Source of the DNA: Bacteroidales bacterium | GTDB lineage: Bacteria > Bacteroidota > Bacteroidia > Bacteroidales > UBA3824 | Direction of reading: 5' to 3' | Length of the DNA stretch: 64,000 bases | NCBI GenBank assembly: GCA_024413595.1 | Contig: JAKSUC010000007.1 | Location: forward strand, 30,680 to 94,679 | Shown: positions 36,731 through 45,800 of the stretch, in pieces | Layout: each line of letters starts with the position of its first letter | Numbering within the stretch: position 1 is the stretch's first letter | Program-made: the position numbers and the translations under genes | Notes under the pieces: model-generated | The model's database searches: none | Told to the model about the DNA's origin: nothing | Seen by the model: the letters and a program-made list of their open reading frames with translations, nothing else

Positions 36731-37393
36731 ATGGCAAGAAAAAAAAATTCACCAATTATTAATAAAGGTATTGCATTTATTGCTGATGGAGAAAGTGAGC
36801 AATGGTATATTTCTCAAATTAAGAAGTATTACAACAAAACAATGTCTTTAAATCAATTGCCTAAAACAAAAAATATTCAAGAACAATACGATTTAGTTAA
36901 TAATCTTTTTCGAGAAGGAGTATATGACAAAATAATATGGATTATTGATTTTGATCAAGTTATTAAAGAAAATAACGATGTTAAAAATACAAAGAGTCAA
37001 GGTCAACCTTTAACTAAATTCTTAAATATTTATAAAGCTATTAATAATTCTGAATGGAATAAAGATGAAAAAGTTACAATCATAATTAATAATCCTTGTT
37101 TAGAATTTTGGTATTTACTTCATAAAAAATTATCTTATAAGTATTATCGTAATTATGTTGAACTTATTCCTGATTTAAAAAAATTTAAAGTTGATAATCA
37201 ACTTTTTGAAAAATATAAAAAAAATAAAGATGATTATAAAAATCTATTTGAAAAACTTCTTCCATATCTCAAAAAAATGGATTTTTCTAAACTAAAAGCT
37301 TTTGATATAAATAAATGTGAGTCAGAAAGTTGTTCTGAAATGTATAAATTGTTTGAAGTTTTAGATATTAACATAAATAATGACAATATATAA
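36731..37393 (+). CDS. RloB domain protein (Toprim-like, AbiLii-like effector)
   Basis: The 220 residues match the RloB family. Acidic residues sit at Toprim-like positions: Glu21/Glu23 in IADGESEQWY, and Asp73/Asp75 in IIDFDQV. The RloB hallmark NNPCLEFWYLLH is at 120-131. The Toprim fold suggests metal-dependent cleavage of nucleic acid, probably tRNA or DNA; the target is unknown. Unusually for this genome, a perfect AGGAGGA site (36719-36725) overlaps the rloA stop and precedes the ATG by 5 bp, which may reflect transfer from a Shine-Dalgarno-using host or a need for a fixed effector:ATPase ratio. It ends in a bidirectional terminator, so the pair forms a closed cassette. Confidence 0.85.
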   Translation: MARKKNSPIINKGIAFIADGESEQWYISQIKKYYNKTMSLNQLPKTKNIQEQYDLVNNLFREGVYDKIIWIIDFDQVIKENNDVKNTKSQGQPLTKFLNIYKAINNSEWNKDEKVTIIINNPCLEFWYLLHKKLSYKYYRNYVELIPDLKKFKVDNQLFEKYKKNKDDYKNLFEKLLPYLKKMDFSKLKAFDINKCESESCSEMYKLFEVLDININNDNI

Positions 37394-37397
37394 TCAA

Positions 37398-37429
37398 AAA
37401 AAAGGAAACTCAACAGAGTTTCCTTTTTT
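37398..37429. terminator. Bidirectional terminator between rloB and glnS
   Basis: Stem AAAGGAAACTC (37401-37411) with GAGTTTCCTTT (37416-37426), loop AACA, A run left and T run right. Confidence 0.85.
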
Positions 37430-37451
37430 AATATACTAAAATAATTTAGAA

Positions 37452-39224
37452 TTATTTCTTTAATTCTTTAGCCCAAGTATCTTTTAAAGTTACAGTGCGG
37501 TTAAAGATTAAGTGATCTGGAGTACTTTCAGTGTCAATGTTGAAATAGCCCATACGAATAAATTGCAAATAATGAAGAGGTTTTAATGTTGCAAGGTATT
37601 TTTCAACATAACAATTTGTCAAAACGTGTAAACAATCAGGATTTATCATTTGACGCATTGCCTCAACAGCATCACAATTTTGTTCTTTTTTGATGCGTTC
37701 CATTTCGTCACGTGGATTTTCAACCTTCCACAAACGATCATAAAGACGAACTTCTGCTTTTAAAGAATGTGCGCAACTTACCCAATGTAAAGTTTTACCT
37801 TTGATTTTACGATCTGCACCTACAGAACCACTCTTACTTTCAGGGTCGTATTCTGCGTAAATTTCTATTATTTTGCCGTTTTCATCTTTTTTGCAACAAT
37901 TTTCATCTGGACACTTTATTATATACGCATTTTTTAATCGAACTTCTTTACCAGGACCAAGACGGAAAAATTTCTTTGGTGCATCTTCCATAAAATCATC
38001 ACGTTCTATCCATAATTCACGGCTAAATTCTATTGTGTGAGTTCCATCAGCTTCGTTTTCTGGATTGTTGATAGCTGTTAACTCTTCAACTTTACCTTCT
38101 GGATAGTTGGTGATAATCAATTTTACTGGGTCAAGAACCGCAGAAACTCGTGTTGCGCGAGAGTTTAAATCTTCACGAACCGAACTTTCCATTAATTCAA
38201 ATTCGTTTAGGGCATCGTATGTTGTATAACCTATCTTATTGATAAAGTTAAGAATAGATTGCGGACTATAACCACGACGACGAAATCCGCAAATGGTAGG
38301 CATGCGTGGATCGTCCCAACCTGCAACCATTCCTTCTTTAACTAATGCTAATAGGTTTCGTTTACTCATTAAAGTATAGCTGAGGTTTAGTTTGTTAAAC
38401 TCAGTTTGACGAGGACGATTATCATCTAAATTGTCAGCTTCGCCACGAACTTCTTTCAACCAATCAACAAATAAATCATATAATGGACGGTGAACAACAA
38501 ATTCTAATGTACATAATGAATGTGTAACACCTTCAAAATAATCACTTTCGCCATGAGCAAAATCATACATAGGATAAGCATTCCATTTGTTACCTGTGCG
38601 AATATGAGGAATGTTTAAAACACGATAAATAATAGGATCGCGAAAATGCATGTTTGGATTAGCCATGTCGATTTTTGCACGAAGAACCAAAGTTCCAGGT
38701 TCAACAGTTCCGCTATTCATTTTTTCAAACAAAGCAAGCGACTCTTCAACAGGACGATTTCTATATGGACTTTCAACACCAGGTTGAGTTGGAGTTCCTT
38801 TTTGTTCAGCAATAATTTCTGCGCTTTGTTCGTCAACGTATGCTTTTCCGCGTTTAATTAATTCAACAGCAAAATCCCAAAGTTGTTGAAAATAATCGGA
38901 AGCATAATAAATATTTCCCCATTTAAAGCCCAACCATTCAATATCATATTTGATGGCATCCATATATTCGGTGTCTTCTTTAATAGGGTTTGTGTCGTCG
39001 AAACGCAAATTACAAACTCCGTTATATTTTTTAGCAATTCCAAAATCAAGGGCTATTGCCTTTGCATGTCCTATATGCAAATAACCATTAGGTTCAGGTG
39101 GGAAACGAGTTTGTACACGTTTTCCATTCTTACCTTCTTCAAGGTTTTTTTCTACTAATTGTTCAATAAAGTTGAGCGATGGTTTTTCAACGCTTTCAAC
39201 ATTTTTTTCGTTATTCTCTTCCAT
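37452..39224 (-). CDS. glnS: Glutaminyl-tRNA synthetase
   Basis: GlnRS charges tRNA-Gln directly, so this lineage need not rely only on Gat amidation. The 590 residues show RFPPEPNGYLHIGHAKAIALDFG (HIGH motif near 50), NLRFDDTNP, YDFAHGESDYFEGVTHSLCTLEF, LMSKRNLLALV (KMSKS equivalent) and DDPRMPTICGFRRRGY, followed by the two C-terminal beta-barrels (from about 350). The last barrel carries a CPDENCCKKD insertion with clustered Cys of unknown use. Length is typical. A tRNA-Gln lies about 4 kb away but is not linked. Confidence 0.96.
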   Translation of the reverse strand: MEENNEKNVESVEKPSLNFIEQLVEKNLEEGKNGKRVQTRFPPEPNGYLHIGHAKAIALDFGIAKKYNGVCNLRFDDTNPIKEDTEYMDAIKYDIEWLGFKWGNIYYASDYFQQLWDFAVELIKRGKAYVDEQSAEIIAEQKGTPTQPGVESPYRNRPVEESLALFEKMNSGTVEPGTLVLRAKIDMANPNMHFRDPIIYRVLNIPHIRTGNKWNAYPMYDFAHGESDYFEGVTHSLCTLEFVVHRPLYDLFVDWLKEVRGEADNLDDNRPRQTEFNKLNLSYTLMSKRNLLALVKEGMVAGWDDPRMPTICGFRRRGYSPQSILNFINKIGYTTYDALNEFELMESSVREDLNSRATRVSAVLDPVKLIITNYPEGKVEELTAINNPENEADGTHTIEFSRELWIERDDFMEDAPKKFFRLGPGKEVRLKNAYIIKCPDENCCKKDENGKIIEIYAEYDPESKSGSVGADRKIKGKTLHWVSCAHSLKAEVRLYDRLWKVENPRDEMERIKKEQNCDAVEAMRQMINPDCLHVLTNCYVEKYLATLKPLHYLQFIRMGYFNIDTESTPDHLIFNRTVTLKDTWAKELKK

Positions 39225-39407
39225 TAAATTATGATAGAATAAATATTTATATTTCCTTTTAAAATTGCAAAGTAATCAAAAAAAAAGATTTTTATAAAAT
39301 TTATTTTCTTATATCTCTAAATCAATCAAAAAAATTTAAGATTTTTTATCAGTCTTAAATTCAAAAAAAATATTATATTTGGGATATCAATTAAATACAT
39401 AATAATT

Positions 39408-40070
39408 ATGAAACAAGTATTCTTATTAATTTTATTATCATTTACTTTGTTTAATCTAAACGCACAAACAAAAGTATTATATGACGACACATTTGAATTT
39501 ACGGAAGGTATTTATCTAAATAAAGAAGCATTCCAACATAATAATCCTATTGAAAAATCAAATATAATAACCTATATTGATCAAGATGATTTAGCATTTT
39601 TTGATAAATTGGTAGAAGAAAATACAATTTCAGTTTTAGATAATATTGGAAATAAAATAGAAATTAAAACAAATTCTATTTGGGGATATTGTTCAGGAGG
39701 AACAATATTTATAAATTATAATGGATTTTTTAATAGAGTTGGAATAATAGGTTCAATTTGTCATTTTTTAGGAACCAAAACTTACATAAATTCAGCACGT
39801 TATCCATATAATGTTGGCTATTATCATTCATACGGATATTATGGCCCAACATATTCACAAACAACTGAAAGTCAACAATATTTTTTAAATTTTAATACAG
39901 GTGAAATTACAGAATATACAGTTTCAAATTTATTGTCATTGTTAATGTCAGATCCTGAATTACATGATGAATATTCAGAACTGCCCAAAAAGAAAAAACA
40001 ATCAAAATTGTTTTATTATATGCGAAAATTTAACGAACGTCATCCTTTGTATATTACATTAAATCAATAA
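39408..40070 (+). CDS. Secreted protein of unknown function (220 aa)
   Basis: I do not recognise this family. It has a signal peptide (MKQVFLLILLSFTLFNLNAQ, cleavage near 20) and a mature domain beginning TKVLYDDTFEFTEGIYLNKEAF. It carries a Tyr/Gly-rich stretch (YHSYGYYGPTYSQ, about 142-154) in which an otherwise globular beta-pattern breaks, and a basic C-terminus with KKKKQSKLFYYMRKF. The Tyr/Gly segment could be surface-exposed. It lies 39 bp upstream of another secreted unknown with the same strand and a similar SPELHDEYSELPKK / HPELTEKN pattern; the two may be an operon for cell-envelope or stress function. Confidence 0.6.
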   Translation: MKQVFLLILLSFTLFNLNAQTKVLYDDTFEFTEGIYLNKEAFQHNNPIEKSNIITYIDQDDLAFFDKLVEENTISVLDNIGNKIEIKTNSIWGYCSGGTIFINYNGFFNRVGIIGSICHFLGTKTYINSARYPYNVGYYHSYGYYGPTYSQTTESQQYFLNFNTGEITEYTVSNLLSLLMSDPELHDEYSELPKKKKQSKLFYYMRKFNERHPLYITLNQ

Positions 40071-40109
40071 AAAAGGGTGCAATTATTTAATCTATAAAAT
40101 TACCAAACT

Positions 40110-40967
40110 ATGATTAAAAAGTTTTTATTAATGTCGATGTTGTTAGTAGCATCATCAATTGGCATTGCGCAAGAAAAAGTGGCTGGCGCCGACGTAATCA
40201 AAAAGTTTTTTGAAACCAAAACTTGTGTTGTTCTAGACAACAATATTTTTAATAGCTATAATTCGGGAATAAAAAAAGCTGTTGAAAGTAGCTGGAAACT
40301 TACAGAATTTGAATACATTACACAAGATGAATTCAAAGCAAGACGTAAAAATCCTAAATATTCATTCTTATTAATGACAAAAGATTTTTATAAAGACGAC
40401 TCTGATAGAATGACTTACGCATTTTTATCTTTGTTGTTAGGTGGAAATTTTGACTCTGTTGACAAAATGCCAACTCTTGCTTCTTTTCCATTATCTTATT
40501 GGGAAAATCAAGATTACGAAAAATATGTATACAAATTAACACCAATTGTAAAATTTATGCAAAATCATGTTAATTTAACAAAAGAACATCCTGAATTAAC
40601 TGAAAAAAATATTATTCTTTATTATAATAAAAATGTTGAAAAATTAGGTGATAAAAAATTGTATATCATTAAAGAAGATTTACCTAAAGACTTAAAAACA
40701 CCTGCAAAAGTAAAGGAATGTTATTCAAAACCATTTGAAATTCTTGAAGAACCAGACGAATTAGAAACTATAATTAAAAATCAAGACGAAAAAACAGTTT
40801 TTGTTCATAAAGTTGGTCCTCCAAAAGGAAGTCCCAAAGTTGCACGTTGTATATGTTTAGTATTAGGAGTTGATGGATCTGTTTATTATACTGATTATCA
40901 TAAAATAAACGCAAAAAATCCAGACGGTTTCTTAAAAACAGATTTTAAGAAACTTTCAAAACAATAA
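40110..40967 (+). CDS. Secreted protein of unknown function (285 aa)
   Basis: I do not recognise this family. A signal peptide (MIKKFLLMSMLLVASSIGIAQ, cleavage near 21) is followed by a mixed alpha/beta mature domain. Conspicuous segments are KTCVVLDNNIFNSYNSGIKKAVESSWKLTEFEYITQDEF, which looks like the start of a Rossmann-like repeat, and FLLMTKDFY. It ends with VARCICLVLGVDGSVYYTDYHKI. The gene follows the 39408-40070 gene by 39 bp and ends in a bidirectional terminator shared with the serpin gene, so the two secreted proteins probably form one unit. Role unknown. Confidence 0.6.
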   Translation: MIKKFLLMSMLLVASSIGIAQEKVAGADVIKKFFETKTCVVLDNNIFNSYNSGIKKAVESSWKLTEFEYITQDEFKARRKNPKYSFLLMTKDFYKDDSDRMTYAFLSLLLGGNFDSVDKMPTLASFPLSYWENQDYEKYVYKLTPIVKFMQNHVNLTKEHPELTEKNIILYYNKNVEKLGDKKLYIIKEDLPKDLKTPAKVKECYSKPFEILEEPDELETIIKNQDEKTVFVHKVGPPKGSPKVARCICLVLGVDGSVYYTDYHKINAKNPDGFLKTDFKKLSKQ

Positions 40968-40980
40968 AATCAATTATAAA

Positions 40981-41014
40981 AAATAGCCCGAAAAAACTTT
41001 CGGGCTATTTTTTA
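40981..41014. terminator. Bidirectional terminator before the serpin gene
   Basis: Stem AAATAGCCCGAAA (40981-40993) with TTTCGGGCTATTT (40998-41010), loop AAAC, then T run. It overlaps the serpin stop region. Confidence 0.85.
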
Positions 41015-42022
41015 CAATTGATTAATCTTTCCTGCAAAAATTATTTCATATTTCAACCTATCATGAATAAAAAAGAAGAAAGGTTTATTAATAATTATAT
41101 TTTCTGACTTATTAAAACTAACAGATCTGTAAATTACAATCGAAGAAACAGATTGAGCTTTTGTTCCAATTTCATTAATTGAAAGTTTTATATTTTGAAC
41201 AGATTTTGTGGTTTGAGTATTAATTTCAAGACCAAAATTCTTAGCTATTTCATTTAGATTACATTTAGAGTTAATTTCAAATTTTGGAAATAATAAGTCA
41301 ACAGAATAATCCTCTAAATTATGATACAATTTTTTAGCATCTTCAAAACAAATATTAGAGTTACCATTTTTAGGCATAATCACAACCATTTCAAATTTAG
41401 AAACCTTGTATGGTAAAACAATCATAATGTTGCTATCATCTTCAGAAAAAAGAAAATTTCCTTTACAAGTCATAAAATCAACATCGTCATTATTAGAAAT
41501 TTTACCATAAAAAGTATTTGGTTTAGTTAAATGTTTTACAAAACCATTTAGCCAATTATCCTCAAAAATTAAAGTATTCACAAAAACTTTTTCAGTAGAT
41601 TTATTAATTAAAGATTTATCAAATTCGATTTCTAACTCATTGTTCATAGCAGAATTAATATTTTCTGAAATTAGATTAGCACAATTTTCAGGTTCTTTCA
41701 TAAAATCAACAAAATAGAAATCAACATTTAATTCTTTAGCAATGTTCAAATAATCAATCTTTATATTTTTTTTATTTTCTTGAAACCAAGCTCCGTTATA
41801 TTCTTGCAAACATTCGTTATTAATGTTACAAGATATTTTTTCTTTACCATTTTCAAGATTATAAATATCAAAAACTTTTTTGATACTATAAGGCGAAAAC
41901 ATAATATTTTGCTCATAAATTTCATTGTTCAAAATATTAATGTAAGAATTAAAACTTACGTCGTTTTGTCCAAAAACAGGATAATATCCTAATAACATCG
42001 TCATAATCAGTAATTTTTTCAT
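41012..42022 (-). CDS. Secreted short serpin-family protein
   Basis: The 336 residues comprise a signal peptide (MKKLLIMTMLLGYYPVFGQ) and a compact serpin fold. Serpin landmarks in order: NIMFSPYSIKKVFDIYN (the FSPxSI element), VFVNTLIFEDNWLNGF, LLFPKFEINSKCNLNEIAKNFGL, the hinge LSINEIGTKAQSVSS before the reactive loop, and NKPFFFFIHDRLKYEIIFAGKI at the end. The shutter and breach regions are recognisable. It is about 40 residues shorter than a typical serpin, chiefly between the FSPxSI helix and the first strand of sheet A. The hinge reads G-T-K-A-Q-S-V rather than G-T-E-A-A-A-A, so inhibition is possible but not assured. The frame is open further upstream, but the signal-peptide ATG at 42022 is the sensible start. 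Confidence 0.82.
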   Translation of the reverse strand: MKKLLIMTMLLGYYPVFGQNDVSFNSYINILNNEIYEQNIMFSPYSIKKVFDIYNLENGKEKISCNINNECLQEYNGAWFQENKKNIKIDYLNIAKELNVDFYFVDFMKEPENCANLISENINSAMNNELEIEFDKSLINKSTEKVFVNTLIFEDNWLNGFVKHLTKPNTFYGKISNNDDVDFMTCKGNFLFSEDDSNIMIVLPYKVSKFEMVVIMPKNGNSNICFEDAKKLYHNLEDYSVDLLFPKFEINSKCNLNEIAKNFGLEINTQTTKSVQNIKLSINEIGTKAQSVSSIVIYRSVSFNKSENIIINKPFFFFIHDRLKYEIIFAGKINQL

Positions 42023-42160
42023 AAAATCAAATTTAATAACAAATAATAAATTAATAAAATTTACTATATAGATGAAAAAACACCCAAAATTCCATAAATA
42101 TTTTGTGCAAAAATAGTATATTTGTGAAAAATTTTTTTTCAACACAATATTCGAGACAAA

Positions 42161-42724
42161 ATGAACGAAGAAGCTAGTATGTACATAGAAGACGCGGAAG
42201 ACAAAATGAAATCTGCAGTTCTCCATTTTGAAGGAGAATTAGCAAAAATCCGCGCAGGCAAAGCTACACCCGCTATACTATCTGGTATATCAGTAGATTA
42301 TTACGGAAATTCAACACCATTAAATCAAGTAGCAAATGTTGGAACAACAGATGCAAGAACAATTGTTGTTCAACCTTGGGAAAAAACAATGTTACCTAAA
42401 ATAGAAAAAGAAATACTAAAAGCTAATTTAGGACTAACACCTGTAAATAATGGTGAAATATTACGTATTGTAATACCAGCATTAACCGAAGAACGTCGTA
42501 AAGCTTTAGTAAAACAAGTAAAATCTGAAGCAGAAAATGCTCGTGTTGCAGTTCGTGGTGTTCGTAAAGATACAAATAATTCACTTAAATCTCTTGAAAA
42601 AGATGGTTTAACCGAAGATGAGTCAAAAACTGCACAAGAAGAAGTTCAAAAACTTACAGACCGTTTTGTTGCTGATATTGACAAAATTTCTCAAGCTAAA
42701 GAAGCTGAAATTATGAAAGTTTAA
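42161..42724 (+). CDS. frr: Ribosome recycling factor
   Basis: RRF with EF-G splits post-termination ribosomes. The 187 residues show the standard RRF three-helix bundle and motifs IRAGKATPAILSGISVDYYG, TPLNQVANVGTTDARTIVVQPWEKTML, EKEILKANLGLTPVNNGEILRIVIPALTEERRKALVKQ and the final RRDAND-like KDTNNSLKSLEKDGLTEDESK. Length is normal. The gene has its own terminator and faces the serpin gene divergently; a TATATTTG -7-like box is at 42117-42124. Confidence 0.97.
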   Translation: MNEEASMYIEDAEDKMKSAVLHFEGELAKIRAGKATPAILSGISVDYYGNSTPLNQVANVGTTDARTIVVQPWEKTMLPKIEKEILKANLGLTPVNNGEILRIVIPALTEERRKALVKQVKSEAENARVAVRGVRKDTNNSLKSLEKDGLTEDESKTAQEEVQKLTDRFVADIDKISQAKEAEIMKV

Positions 42725-42745
42725 TTTTTAGCAAAAATATTTATC

Positions 42746-42775
42746 AAAAAAGCCTGATTATTCAGGCTTTTTTTG
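42746..42775 (+). terminator. Rho-independent terminator after frr
   Basis: Stem AAAGCCTGA (42749-42757) with TCAGGCTTT (42762-42770), loop TTAT, then T run. Confidence 0.85.
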
Positions 42776-42814
42776 TTTATTTGTATTTAAATTGAATTTT
42801 GAAAATAATTATTT

Positions 42815-45800
42815 GTGAGAACATATTCTTACATATCATATTGGGCGTATTTATTTTTTATAATGGTATTATTTTTACCATTATATACGTTTGCTCAAAG
42901 CAGTGATAAGTTTAGAGAAACTTCGTATATTCAGAATTTTTACCTTGACGACAAAGGTATAATTCAAAAATATTATCAATTTTCAGAAGACTCTAATGGA
43001 AATATTATTGTTGTGTCTTCTGATGGAGTTAAATATTATAATGGTTTTGAATGGAAAACTTTAAAAACTGAAATACAAACTGGATTAACTTCTGTTTGTT
43101 TTTCTAAAGATAACAATCTTTATGTAGCTGGTCCTATCGAAGTTGGCTATTTTAATATCAATAAAAACGGTTCTGCTAATTATGAGTCTTTAGCTGATAT
43201 TATTAGTGTTGAACAAGAAAAAGTTGCTAATATTTATTCAATAAATGACACTTCTACATTATTTGTAAAAGAGACAAGTGTCTGTTCGTATTCACAAACT
43301 AATCGTTTACAATTTTCTTCTACAAGTAAAATTATATCATCTATAAAATTTAAAGATTTTGTTTTAGCATATAGAGAAGACGGTTTTTTATGGAAATATA
43401 CTTGCAATAATAATTATTCTTTAATTGATTTAAAAGAATATGGTTTTATACCAAATTCTACAAAATTGTTGAATATTGATGATAGTAGAATTTTATTTTT
43501 AAATTCAGATTTGAGTTATTATGTTGTTGATTGTCAAAATATTATTAATGGAGAAAAAATTAATCCAAATAAAGATATTCAAAAAGGAGTTTTGCCACTC
43601 AGCGGTGATATTTTTCAAATAAATGATTTAATTTATAATTCAAATTTAAAAAAGATTGCAATAGCCACTAATTATGGCGTTTATATCTTTTCAGATAAGT
43701 TAGAATATGTTCAAGTATTAAAATCAAGATTAAATTTACCTGCCACATCTATTCAAAATTTATATTTTGATAGCAGAGACAATTTGTGGTGTTCTTATTC
43801 TGGTGGAATTTCCAAAATAGAATTAAATTCACCATTTGTTTATTATGGTGAACATAATGGAATAATATCAAATGTATTATCTTGTTTTGCTGATAGTAAA
43901 TATTATTATGTAGGAACTACAAATTGTATTTATGTAGCACCTCGAGAACAATATTCTAAAAGAAATATAATATTTTCAAGAATAAATTATGACAAATCTT
44001 TTCAAGAAAACTTTTGTTGGAATTTACAAAATGTAGAAGATGTAATATTAGCTTGTACATCAGAAGGGTTGTTTCAAGTATTTCCTAATAGAGCAGAAAA
44101 AATATTAGATTGTGGACGTTGTTTTAATTTGGCAACTTCACAACTTTATCCAAATAAAATTTTGATTGCAAGTTATTATGGTTTATGGATTGTAGATTAT
44201 ACAATTAAAAATGGCAAAATAATTTTATCAAATGCAAAAGTACATTCTGATATTCATGAAAATATTTATAGAGTTAAAGTTATTTCAGATGGTTCAATTT
44301 GGATATCTACATTATTAAATGGACTAATTCATTTTACACCAAGTGGAAATGATTTTCAAATAAAAAATATAGAAAGAATAGATACTATTGGACAACTTAA
44401 CACATTAAGACAATTAGTTTTACAACAATATGGGAAATATGTTTATGTAAATGATGGTCAAATAAAAAAAATTGTAACAGATCAAGAGACATTTACTTCA
44501 ACTATTGAATATGATTCTCTATTAAATAATTCTCAAATAAACGAGCCAATAGAAAAGTTCTCATTTTCAAATTCAACAGGAGATTTTTTTATAAAGACCC
44601 AATCATCATTTTACCAAATAAATGTAAAAGATTCAAAACAATATAAAGTATTGAATTTTCGAAAACCAATAAAAAGTGTTTATAGTATAAATATTTGTGA
44701 TTCATTATTATTGTTAGGAACTGATATAGGATTAATAAAACGAAATATTAACGATCAAACAATATCAGACCCAGCAACAAAAGATTTTAATGTTATAATC
44801 AACACCATAACAGCTTCCGATTCGATAATATTTGATGGATGGAAATATTTTGATAAAAAATTACCAGTTAGAGATTATTCAGAAAATCAAGTTGTTAATA
44901 TAGATTATTCAAACCGAAACATTAAATTTAATTTTTCAACATCAGCTTTCGAAAATATATCTTTTATCAAATATAGATATAAATTAGAAGGCTTAAATTC
45001 AGAATGGTCAAGTTGGGAAAAAAACAACCTTAAAGAGTTTGTAAACTTATCACCTGGATTATACACTTTTAAAGTCGAAGCATTAAATTGTGAAAACGTT
45101 GTAACAAAAACAGCAATATTTAAATTTAAAATAAAACATCCATTTTATTCAAGTTTTTGGGCAATATTAATATATATATGTTTGTTTATTTTATTGATTT
45201 TTATAATTATAAAATATTTTACATCAGCATTAAAGAAGGAAAATACCAAATTAGAAAACATTGTTCAAAGACGTAATCAACAATTAAATATACAACGAGA
45301 AAAGCTAAAACAAATGTCACTTGTAGCCACAAAATCGACAAATGCAGTAGCTATTTTAGATGTAGATGGCAATATTGAATGGATAAATGAGTCGTTTAAA
45401 GATATATATGAATGTGAAATAGATACATTCCCTCAATTATATGGCTGTGAAAATTTCTTTGATTCAAAATTAGCAAGCGAAACTTTAAATCAAGAATTGA
45501 TAAAATGTTCACGATTTAGTAATCAAAATATATCTTTTGAGTCGTGTCATTTAAAAAGTAATAATACAAAAACATGGTTACAATCTACACTTGACGCATT
45601 ATTTGATGACCAAGGTAAAATAACAAATTGGATTTTAACACAAACAGATATCACCCTATTAAAATTTTCACAAGAAGAAGGAGCACGACAAGCACAAGAG
45701 TTGTCTGAAGCATATATTCGTTTACAAGAAAGTCAAGTTGAGATGTCAGTTCAACAAGAACAACTATTAATCAACAATTCGAAATTAGAAAAAGGATACA

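Noticed and set aside
35503..37393. Retron or restriction-modification locus around RloA/RloB
   Set aside because: No reverse transcriptase, methylase or restriction subunit lies nearby; glnS and tRNA-Gln flank it.
42023..42226. 68-residue N-terminal extension of the serpin
   Set aside because: It overlaps the divergent frr start, has odd Phe/Cys-rich composition, and the signal peptide begins at 42022.
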